The notes under the pieces: generated by a model | What the model saw: only the letters and a program-made list of their open reading frames with translations | What the model was told of the DNA's origin: nothing | Databases searched by the model: none | Program-made: the position numbers and the translations under genes | Shown here: piece after piece, positions 4,634 through 10,874 of the stretch | Layout: each line of letters starts with the position of its first letter | Numbering within the stretch: the first letter of the stretch is position 1 | NCBI GenBank assembly: GCA_900752275.1 | Contig: CAADUS010000065.1 | Coordinates: forward strand, 1-10,874 | Direction of reading: 5' to 3' | DNA from: an uncultured Collinsella sp. | Lineage (GTDB): Bacteria; Actinomycetota; Coriobacteriia; Coriobacteriales; Coriobacteriaceae | DNA: 10,874 nucleotides

Positions 4634-7411
4634 CTATTTACGACCGAACTTGATTTTGATTGCACGCTTTAAAGCATACTTGCCAAGGCTCGGAAGCTTT
4701 TGCTCGTATTTGACCATCGTGGAGCACTCGGGGCGATCGCGATCCAGGTGGATGGCATCGAACGCGCACTTGGTGGTGCACAGACCGCAGCCGATGCACT
4801 TGTTGGGGTCGACGATCGAGGCACCGCAGCCCAGGCAGCGGGCGGTCTCGGCGCGCACCTGCTCCTCGGTAAAGGTCTCGACGTACTCGCTAAACGGCGC
4901 AGCCTTCTCGCGCTCGCGGTCGACATGCGCCACCTCGCGGCTCGCGTTGTCGTAGCTCTCGATCACGACATCGTCGCGGTCGAGCGCGGTGTAACGACGC
5001 TGGTTGCGGCCGATGGTGAGCGTGGATCCCGGCTGCACAAAGCGATGGATGGACACGGCGGCCTCGTGACCGGCGGCGATGACGTCGATGGCAAAGCTCG
5101 GACCGGTGTAGACGTCGCCGCCCACAAAGATGTCGGGCTCAGCGGTCTGATAGGTCTGGGGGTCGGCAAGAGCACCCTGGCCGCGGCCGAGCTCCACCTT
5201 GGAGCCAGCCAGCAGGTCGCCCCACACAATGGACTGGCCAATCGACATGACCACGCGGTCGGCATCGACACGACGCAGATCGTTCTCGTCGTACTCGGGC
5301 GCAAACCGGCCCTCGTCGTCAAAGACACGCGTGCAGCGCTTGAAGGTGATACCGCACACACGACCGGCCTCGTCCAGGTGAACCTCCTTGGGGCCCCAGC
5401 CGCAGCTGATGTGAGCGCCGTCCTCAACGGCCTCGTGACGCTCCTCCTCGCTGGCGGGCATCTGGGCCTCGCTCTCCAGGCAGAACATCTCAACGTGCTC
5501 GGAACCCAGACGGCAGGCGTTGCGCGCGACGTCGATGGCCACGTTGCCGCCGCCCACCACGATGGTGCGGCCGGGCAGCGCGTCGATCTTGCCACTGTTG
5601 ACCTCGCGCAAAAAGTCGACGGCCACGGTCACGTCCTCGGCATCCTCGCCCGGAATACCGGCGAGGCGGCCGCCCTGGCAGCCGATGGCAACATAAAAGG
5701 CCTTAAAGCCCTGCGCGCGCAGCTCGTCGAGCGTCACATCGCGACCGACCTCCACGCCATAGCGGAACTCGGCGCCCATCAGGCGAATGACCTCGACCTC
5801 TGCCTCGATAACGTCCTTCTCCAGCTTAAAGCTGGGAATACCGTAGGTGAGCATGCCGCCCGGGCGCTCGTTCTTCTCGAACACGACGGGCTTGTAGCCC
5901 TTCTCGGCCAGATAGAAGGCGCAGGACAGACCGGCCGGACCGGCGCCGATAATGGCGATCTTCTGATCGAAGCCGCCAGCGCGTGTCGGCGTCACCACGG
6001 GCGGGACATAGCGGGTCGCGGCATCAAGATCGCGCTGGGCGATAAACTTCTTGACCTCGTCGATAGCCACGGCGGCGTCCACACGGCCGCGGGTGCAGGC
6101 ATCCTCGCAGCGGCGGTTGCACACGCGGCCGCAGATAGCGGGCAGCGGGTTCTCGCGCTTGATGAGCGCCAGCGCCTCGTCATAGCGCCCCTGCGCCGCA
6201 AGCTTCAGATAGCCCTGAACGGCAACGTGCGCGGGGCAGGCCGTCTTGCAGGGCGCGGTGCCGGACTCGTGCGTCTCGATACGGTTATCGTTGCGGTAGT
6301 TGGGCGACCACTTGGTATGGTCCCACTTGGTGGCATCGGGCAGCTCCTGGCGCGGATACTCGGGCACGTGGCCCCCGGCCTTTTTGCTGCAGAGCTTCTG
6401 GCCGAGCTTGGCGGCACCGGCCGGGCACACCTCAACGCAGCGACCGCAGGCCACGCACTTGTCCTTCTCGACCTTGGCGACATAGGCCGAGCGCGACAGG
6501 TTGGGCGTGTTGAACAGCTGCGAGGTGCGCAGGGCGTAGCACACGTTGACGTTGCAGTTGCAGATGGCGAAGATCTTGTTCTCGCCGTCGATATTGGTGA
6601 TCTGGTGCACAAAGCCGTTGTCCTCGGCCTGGCGCAAGATGTCGTAGACCTCGTCGCGCGTCACGTAATGACCACGGTCGGTCTCGACCACGTAGTCGGC
6701 CATATCGCCCACGGCAATGCACCAGTCGGCGGGGTCATCGGCGCAGCCCTCGCCCATCACGCGACGGCTCGCGCGGCAGCTACAGGTGCTGGCGGCATAC
6801 TTACCCTCGTATTTGTCGAGCCAATGCTCGATATGCTCAATCGGCACCGAGGTGCTCGAAGCATCGATAGCCTTCTCGACCGGAATGACGTGCATGCCGA
6901 TGCCGGCGCCTCCGGGCGGCACCATCGGCGTGGCCTTGGACAGCGGCCCCTTGGACGCCTGCTCAAAGAACTTGGCATAGACCGGATGCTCCTCGAGCTG
7001 GCTCACGCGCATGTTGAGGAACTCGGCGGAACCCGGCACCAGCATGGGCAGCACCCATTGCTTGGCGCGCTCGGGGTTTTCCCAGTTGTACTCGAGCAGG
7101 CCCGTGTAGCTCATATCGTCGAGCATCTTCTCGATCTGGGCCTCGGACATGCCGGTGAGCTTGACCATCTCGGGCAGCGTATAGGGACGGCGCATCTTCA
7201 TCTTGCAGAGCACTTCGGCCTGCTCGTCGGTCGCGGCCTCGGCAAACGACCAGTACTCGTAGCCCAGCAGCTCGTCGCGATGCAGCAGGCGGTTGGTGCA
7301 GTGCTCGCACAGCTTGACGATGGCCTCGCGCGGATGCTCCGGCAGCGGCGGCACAAACTCCGAACCGATATCGGGCTCGGTGTAGCTAATCCCCGGTCCG
7401 TTGAGAATCAT
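4634..7411 (-). CDS. Multi-cluster FAD/NAD(P) oxidoreductase with ferredoxin modules at both ends
   Basis: This 925-residue soluble protein combines three modules. Residues about 25-345 form an N-terminal cysteine-rich iron-sulfur module: CEHC (35/38), a winged-helix-like stretch (about 77-108), CSCR (210-213), C223 and C231, CNCNVNVC (284-291) and a classical 4Fe-4S motif CVACGRCVEVCP (C319/322/325/329). Residues about 385-800 form a GltD/NfnB/dihydropyrimidine-dehydrogenase-type core: a cluster domain with C388, C392, C427, C431, C435 and C439, an FAD-binding GAGPAG (489-494), an NAD(P)-binding VVGGGNVAID (618-627) and GGDVYTGPSFAIDVIAAG (764-781). Residues about 859-890 carry a C-terminal cluster motif, CLGCG then CIGCGLCTTKC. 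The core implies NAD(P)H-linked electron transfer through FAD and several clusters to an unknown acceptor. The ATG at 7411 has AGAAGGG 6 nt upstream. It is transcribed away from the TetR gene and shares a palindrome-bearing spacer with it, so it is probably the regulator's main target. Substrate unknown. Confidence 0.88.
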   Translation of the reverse strand: MILNGPGISYTEPDIGSEFVPPLPEHPREAIVKLCEHCTNRLLHRDELLGYEYWSFAEAATDEQAEVLCKMKMRRPYTLPEMVKLTGMSEAQIEKMLDDMSYTGLLEYNWENPERAKQWVLPMLVPGSAEFLNMRVSQLEEHPVYAKFFEQASKGPLSKATPMVPPGGAGIGMHVIPVEKAIDASSTSVPIEHIEHWLDKYEGKYAASTCSCRASRRVMGEGCADDPADWCIAVGDMADYVVETDRGHYVTRDEVYDILRQAEDNGFVHQITNIDGENKIFAICNCNVNVCYALRTSQLFNTPNLSRSAYVAKVEKDKCVACGRCVEVCPAGAAKLGQKLCSKKAGGHVPEYPRQELPDATKWDHTKWSPNYRNDNRIETHESGTAPCKTACPAHVAVQGYLKLAAQGRYDEALALIKRENPLPAICGRVCNRRCEDACTRGRVDAAVAIDEVKKFIAQRDLDAATRYVPPVVTPTRAGGFDQKIAIIGAGPAGLSCAFYLAEKGYKPVVFEKNERPGGMLTYGIPSFKLEKDVIEAEVEVIRLMGAEFRYGVEVGRDVTLDELRAQGFKAFYVAIGCQGGRLAGIPGEDAEDVTVAVDFLREVNSGKIDALPGRTIVVGGGNVAIDVARNACRLGSEHVEMFCLESEAQMPASEEERHEAVEDGAHISCGWGPKEVHLDEAGRVCGITFKRCTRVFDDEGRFAPEYDENDLRRVDADRVVMSIGQSIVWGDLLAGSKVELGRGQGALADPQTYQTAEPDIFVGGDVYTGPSFAIDVIAAGHEAAVSIHRFVQPGSTLTIGRNQRRYTALDRDDVVIESYDNASREVAHVDREREKAAPFSEYVETFTEEQVRAETARCLGCGASIVDPNKCIGCGLCTTKCAFDAIHLDRDRPECSTMVKYEQKLPSLGKYALKRAIKIKFGRK

Positions 7412-7497
7412 GGTTGTCCCTTCTCTTGCCGCAACCTGGCAGGCACGCAGCGCCCCTCTTTTTACGGGCTCGACATGCCCCCACGCCGTTCACCCGT

Positions 7498-7545
7498 TAT
7501 TGTTGACATTGTGTCAAAAACAGTATTGACGAACCGTCAACAATA
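7498..7545. promoter_or_regulatory. Two TetR-type operators in the divergent spacer
   Basis: Two 15-bp palindromes share the same arms: TTGACATTGTGTCAA (7503-7517, 6+6 around TTG) and TTGACGAACCGTCAA (7526-7540, 6+6 around AAC), 23 bp centre to centre. The outer flanks also match, since TATTGTTGAC (7498-7507) is the perfect reverse complement of GTCAACAATA (7536-7545). A half-site like the right arm of the second copy, GAACGGTCAG, recurs at 7562-7571. The sites lie between the oxidoreductase start (7411) and the TetR start (7600) and include TTGAC hexamers resembling -35 boxes, so bound repressor could block both promoters. No clear -10 boxes were found. Confidence 0.75.
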
Positions 7546-7599
7546 TTCAAGACTGTTAGGCGAACGGTCAGGCTCAAACGGATGAAAGGCGGCAAGCAC

Positions 7600-8262
7600 A
7601 TGAGCAGTAACGCAGCAGATACCTCTGTGGTCGATGCCGCCCCCGTATCCGATAGCGCGGCAAAGCGCTTGACGGGCGACGAACGCCGTCGCGAGATCCT
7701 CGATGCCGTGCGCACCGTAAGCTCCGAGCTGGGCGTGTCCCACCTATCGGTATCGGCCGTGACCAAGCGAGCCGGCTGCACGCGCTCGCTGTTCTACCAC
7801 TACTTTGCCGATATGGACGCCGCCGTCACCGCTGTTATGGACGAGGCGATCGACGGCTTTATCTCCGAGCTCGAGCAGTGGAATGCCAACCGCACCGTCG
7901 GCGATATCGAGGGCGCGCTCGACACTGTCGCGCCGCTCTTTAAGCGTCTGGTCGCCAGCGGCCACGAACTGCCGCACACTCTGACCTCCAACAGCGGCGC
8001 GCTCTACGGCGGCTTTTTGCACAACGTGGTCCAGCGCGTGGCGCAGTATATCTGCGACACCACCGTGGTGGATTTTGTCGACCATCACGAGCTGCGCATC
8101 GACCATGTCTACGAAACGTTCTACACCCTCATCATGGGGTTGTTGATGTATATCCGCACGCACCCCGATGTGCCCGACGAGACGGTCAAGGAAATCATCG
8201 CCTCGACACTCCACATCGAGGGCTATACCGCCAAGTATCCGGAGCGCAAGCCCCAGAACTGA
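7600..8262 (+). CDS. TetR/AcrR-family transcriptional regulator
   Basis: The 220-residue protein has a TetR-type N-terminal DNA-binding domain and an all-helical C-terminal ligand and dimer domain without a recognisable subfamily. The DNA-binding part spans about residues 27-75: DERRREILDAVRTVSSELGV, then the helix-turn-helix SVSAVTKRAGCTRSLFYHYF, with the family's typical FYHYF ending. About 24 extra residues rich in Ala, Ser and Asp precede it. An in-frame ATG at 7582 has no ribosome binding site, while the ATG at 7600 follows AAAGGCGG by 7 nt, so the later start is chosen. It is divergent from the oxidoreductase and directly upstream of the DUF5692 gene (63-bp gap), with paired palindromes in its own promoter region. 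Autoregulation and repression of both neighbours is the likely mode. The inducer cannot be read from the sequence. Confidence 0.92.
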   Translation: MSSNAADTSVVDAAPVSDSAAKRLTGDERRREILDAVRTVSSELGVSHLSVSAVTKRAGCTRSLFYHYFADMDAAVTAVMDEAIDGFISELEQWNANRTVGDIEGALDTVAPLFKRLVASGHELPHTLTSNSGALYGGFLHNVVQRVAQYICDTTVVDFVDHHELRIDHVYETFYTLIMGLLMYIRTHPDVPDETVKEIIASTLHIEGYTAKYPERKPQN

Positions 8263-8279
8263 CGACATTTGGCCAAACT

Positions 8280-8307
8280 GCCCGCGATCAGAAGAGGGGC
8301 CGCGGGC
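8280..8307 (+). other. Short hairpin between the TetR and DUF5692 genes
   Basis: GCCCGCG (8280-8286) and CGCGGGC (8301-8307) are perfect 7-bp inverted arms around a 14-nt loop. There is no T-run after the stem, so it is not a standard terminator. It may be a processing or attenuation site that sets the ratio of regulator to membrane protein, or it may be chance in GC-rich sequence. Confidence 0.35.
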
Positions 8308-8325
8308 GTGTGAAAGGAGAGCAGC

Positions 8326-9333
8326 ATGCTGTTCGATGTTTGGGGTAGCGATACCCTTATCCACTGGGCCGGCTGGGCCATGGTCTTTATTGGCCTCATC
8401 GTGCTCAACGAGGTCGGCCGCCGCACCAAGCTGGGCGCGGCAATCATCTTTGGCGTGGCTCCGCTGGCCATGACCATCTACTGCGTCGCCATCGCCATCG
8501 GCGTTTCGCAGGGTGCCGAGTGGGCACTCACCAACCCCACCCATGTGTACCAGAACAGCTGGTTCCACTACGCCAAGGTATACGCGGCGCTGGCCGGTTG
8601 CTGGGGCTTCATCGCCATTAAGTACCAGTGGGGAAAGATCGGCAAGGCGCATTGGTTCCGCGCGTGGCCGTTTGTGATCGTCGCCATCAACATCTTGATC
8701 GCCGTCGTGTCCGACTTCGAGAGCGCCTATCACTTCTTTGTCCTGGGCGAGTCCACCTGGGTCACCTCCGAAGGTGCTACGCAGCTGGCCGGCTGGAACA
8801 ACGTGTTCAACGGCATCGCCGGTATCATCAACATCTTCTGCATGACCGGTTGGTGGAGCGTCTACGCCTCCGAGGATCAGACCGACATGCTGTGGCCCGA
8901 CATGACCTGGGTCTACATCATCGCCTACGATATCTGGAACTTCTGCTACACCTACAACTGCCTGCCCACCCACTCCTGGTTCTGCGGCTTTGCGCTGCTG
9001 CTGGCGCCCACCGTCGCCGCCTTTATCTGGAACAAGGGCGGCTGGATCCAGAACCGCGCCTTTACGCTGGCCATTTGGTGCATGTTTGCCCAGGTGTTCC
9101 CGTACTTCCAGGAGGAGTCCATCTTTGTGACCCACTCCACGCTCGACCCCGGCGCCGCTACCGCGGTCTCGATCGCTGCGCTGATCGCCAACGTCGCCGC
9201 GATCATCTACATCGCCTACCGCGCCAAGAAGCTCGGCCGCAATCCCTACAAGCAGGATGTCTTTGAGGGCACCAGCGATTGGGAGAAGGCTACCGCTCGC
9301 CGCGCCAAGGTGGATTACGCGCACGCCGAGTAA
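8326..9333 (+). CDS. Multi-pass, tryptophan-rich membrane protein (DUF5692-like)
   Basis: The 335-residue protein is an integral membrane protein. Hydrophobic segments lie at about residues 10-28, 36-60, 82-100, 112-130, 158-178, 194-210 (weak), 216-235, 244-262 and 278-299, i.e. eight or nine helices. It ends in a charged cytoplasmic-type tail (RAKKLGRNPYKQ onward). It is unusually rich in Trp (21 by my count) and has conserved-looking polar and aromatic clusters such as HVYQNSWFHYAKVY and YDIWNFCYTYNCLPTHSWFC. I recognise it as resembling the DUF5692 family from memory; no function is known to me. The ATG at 8326 follows AAAGGAG by about 6 nt. It follows the TetR gene in the same direction and ends before a strong terminator. 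A transporter, a membrane redox partner for the divergent flavoprotein, or a sensor are all possible. Confidence 0.75.
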   Translation: MLFDVWGSDTLIHWAGWAMVFIGLIVLNEVGRRTKLGAAIIFGVAPLAMTIYCVAIAIGVSQGAEWALTNPTHVYQNSWFHYAKVYAALAGCWGFIAIKYQWGKIGKAHWFRAWPFVIVAINILIAVVSDFESAYHFFVLGESTWVTSEGATQLAGWNNVFNGIAGIINIFCMTGWWSVYASEDQTDMLWPDMTWVYIIAYDIWNFCYTYNCLPTHSWFCGFALLLAPTVAAFIWNKGGWIQNRAFTLAIWCMFAQVFPYFQEESIFVTHSTLDPGAATAVSIAALIANVAAIIYIAYRAKKLGRNPYKQDVFEGTSDWEKATARRAKVDYAHAE

Positions 9334-9404
9334 CGCGCCTGACGCAGACATCGCTTGAGCGCGAAGCAGCATAGCCGGCTCCGCGCAACTCAACGCATTG
9401 CAGA

Positions 9405-9444
9405 GCCCCCGGAATGTGATTCGTTCGCGTTCCGGGGGCCTTTT
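9405..9444 (+). terminator. Intrinsic terminator after the DUF5692-like gene
   Basis: GCCCCCGGAA (9405-9414) pairs perfectly with TTCCGGGGGC (9430-9439) around a 15-nt loop, and the stem is followed by CTTTT. It lies 71 bp after the stop codon and closes the TetR-DUF5692 transcript. Confidence 0.88.
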
Positions 9445-9566
9445 GCTGCCGCGAGGATGCGGCCGAACGATGCGCTCAGGTTAAATCAAATCTTATATTT
9501 CATACGCGCTTTATATGGCTCCATTTTTGGGTACAGTGTTGAGCCGATATTGAGCTTGGGGGATAT

Positions 9567-10874
9567 ATGAAAGATGAGACGATGGGCCAAGAGGATGCGG
9601 CCCAAGATGCAGAAGCGTGTGCCGAGGCCCTGGAGAGCCTAGACCAGATCGCACTGGCCGAGATTGCGTTTGACGATTCGAGCGTTGATGTGCGGGATGA
9701 GCCGGAAATCGAGGCGCAGCCCGATGATCAGGATGCAAAAGACGATGGCGCCGCGCCCACCGAGGACGAGGCGGGGCACGAGGAATCCGAATGCGAGGCC
9801 GACGACCAGCCCGAATCCGACACGAGCGAGGAAACCATCTTGCTCGACAGCTTGCCGGCCGAAGATTCGCTGACCCGCGAGCTTCCCGGCCTGGGCTCCG
9901 CGCCTGCCGTGGACGAGACCATCGCCATGGGCGATATTCCCCTACCGTCCGTTCCTTCGGCACGCGAAGCCGAGGTTCGTCATCGTAAGATGCCGCCCAA
10001 GCGCCGCAACCTGATGGTTGCCGGCGTTGTGGCCGTCGCGCTCGTCGCCGGCGGCGCAGGCTATGCTGCCTGGAACGGATATCAGCAAGAGCAGGCTGCC
10101 GCTGTCGCCGCCAGTGCACACACGATGATGTCGGTGCAGATTGGCGTGCATGCCGCAGGGCTCGACTGCTCAACTGGTTCCAAGATTCCCGTGCAGGTGA
10201 GCGGCCAGGATTCCGACGGTTCTTCCGTGAGCGAAACGCTCTACGTTGACGAACACGGTCGCGGCATTAAGCTGCTGCCCGGCGACTATACGCTCTCCAT
10301 CGCTGGGTCCCCCATCGCAGCCGACGGTACCATTTACACCGTGCCGACCACCAAGGCGCAGGTCACCATTAAGAGCGATGGGCAGGATTTGAGTGCCCAG
10401 GCCACCTTTAAGCTCAAGGTGCCTTCGGCCGACACGGTGACCGACGACCAGATCGATGCCGCCGCCAAGTATGCCGAGGAAGGCGGGGTGAATTCCGCCG
10501 CGGTCGCAAAGGTACTCCAGCAGGCGGCAACCGCGCGACGAGACGCCGCAACCAACGCCGTGAGCTCCCGCAAGGCGCAGGCGGCCCGCGACGCCGATGC
10601 TCGACATAAGGCAACGGACCTGTATCAGCTCGATATTCCCGTTGAGTGGTACGGCAAAGTCGCGACTTGGCAAAACGGCAGCACGCTGTGCATCTATCTT
10701 GCCGGCGACACGAGCACGCCGCTTGTGACGCTTGTCACGGTGCGCGACGGCGAGAGCTTTACGCCCGATGAGGGCGACGCGGTTTTGGGTGCGGCAAACC
10801 TCGGCAACGGCTACACCGTCTACGCCAGCGGCCCCGTTTATCCGTATGTGGTGCCCCAGACCATCAACGGACGC
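9567..10874 (+). CDS. Membrane-anchored protein with acidic cytoplasmic head (3' end outside window)
   Basis: The frame is open from the ATG at 9567 to the window edge (436 codons, no stop), so the gene is partial. A GGGGG lies 5 nt upstream of the ATG. Residues 1-137 are strongly acidic and low in complexity, with two Glu-Thr-Ile segments (SEETILLDSLP about 87-97, DETIAMGDIPLP about 116-127). A basic stop-transfer stretch (RHRKMPPKRR, 138-147) precedes one membrane helix (about 149-169, LMVAGVVAVALVAGGAGYAAW), so the remainder should lie outside the cell. The outer part has a beta-rich domain (about 186-285, with an LLPGDYTLSIAG segment), an Ala-rich, probably helical region (about 290-350) and the start of another domain (DLYQLDIPVEWYGKVATW from 351). 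The topology resembles anchored extracellular proteins of Coriobacteriia. No enzyme motif is seen, and I do not know its function. Confidence 0.85.
   Translation, partial: MKDETMGQEDAAQDAEACAEALESLDQIALAEIAFDDSSVDVRDEPEIEAQPDDQDAKDDGAAPTEDEAGHEESECEADDQPESDTSEETILLDSLPAEDSLTRELPGLGSAPAVDETIAMGDIPLPSVPSAREAEVRHRKMPPKRRNLMVAGVVAVALVAGGAGYAAWNGYQQEQAAAVAASAHTMMSVQIGVHAAGLDCSTGSKIPVQVSGQDSDGSSVSETLYVDEHGRGIKLLPGDYTLSIAGSPIAADGTIYTVPTTKAQVTIKSDGQDLSAQATFKLKVPSADTVTDDQIDAAAKYAEEGGVNSAAVAKVLQQAATARRDAATNAVSSRKAQAARDADARHKATDLYQLDIPVEWYGKVATWQNGSTLCIYLAGDTSTPLVTLVTVRDGESFTPDEGDAVLGAANLGNGYTVYASGPVYPYVVPQTINGR

Noticed and set aside
4700..7585. 961-codon open frame on the plus strand opposite the oxidoreductase
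   Set aside because: The minus-strand product has clear FAD, NAD(P) and iron-sulfur motifs; the plus-strand translation has none and is a mirror of its codon bias.
7744..9393. 549-codon open frame on the minus strand opposite the TetR and DUF5692-like genes
   Set aside because: It runs antisense through two well-supported genes and the spacer between them, with no recognisable domain.
9500..9540. Promoter for the gene at 9567 (TTATAT and TACAGT hexamers)
   Set aside because: The region is AT-rich and very likely contains the promoter, but no -35/-10 pair with proper spacing stands out, so no specific call is made.
9511..10173. 220-codon minus-strand frame rich in Arg and Pro
   Set aside because: It is the antisense of the open frame starting at 9567, which has a sensible signal of acidic head, basic stretch and membrane helix.

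Overview
The window looks like a chromosome segment from an intestinal actinobacterium of the class Coriobacteriia, most likely Collinsella or a close relative. The inference rests on three things: a GC-rich coding sequence, a Firmicutes-type mannose phosphotransferase operon carrying manO, and a TetR / DUF5692 / multi-cluster flavoprotein module of a kind I associate with this class. No marker gene is present to prove the genus.

Layout. (i) 4-79: tRNA-Arg(CCU) on the minus strand. (ii) 80-421: a gene-free stretch with an array of alternately inverted short repeats (144-345, 62-bp period) and a separate long perfect-type hairpin (356-415). (iii) 422-3704, all minus: a mannose-family PTS operon read right to left as IIAB (manX-like), IIC (manY-like), IID (manZ-like), a terminator, then manO (DUF956). 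A TATAAT promoter lies near 3775-3780 in a 325-bp leader region (3705-4029) that also holds a 7+7 palindrome. (iv) 4109-4537 minus: hypA with a TTG start, followed by a strong terminator-like hairpin. (v) 4634-7411 minus: a 925-residue oxidoreductase that joins an N-terminal ferredoxin-like cysteine-rich module, a GltD/NfnB-type FAD/NAD(P) core and a C-terminal ferredoxin module. (vi) 7498-7545: two 15-bp palindromes in the divergent spacer. (vii) 7600-8262 plus: TetR/AcrR regulator, followed by 8326-9333 plus: Trp-rich multi-pass membrane protein of the DUF5692 type, then a terminator. (viii) 9567 to the window end, plus: a membrane-anchored protein with a long acidic cytoplasmic head, cut by the window edge.

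How the genes work together. The PTS genes form a complete mannose/fructose/glucosamine-type uptake and phosphorylation system except for the general proteins EI and HPr. The oxidoreductase, TetR protein and DUF5692 membrane protein form the most interesting unit: paired palindromes sit between the divergent genes, which suggests that one small-molecule-responsive repressor controls both a soluble electron-transfer flavoprotein and a membrane protein of unknown function. Three intergenic hairpins (356-415, 4030-4098, 4583-4618) sit immediately behind genes and may be dispersed repeats that double as transcription terminators.
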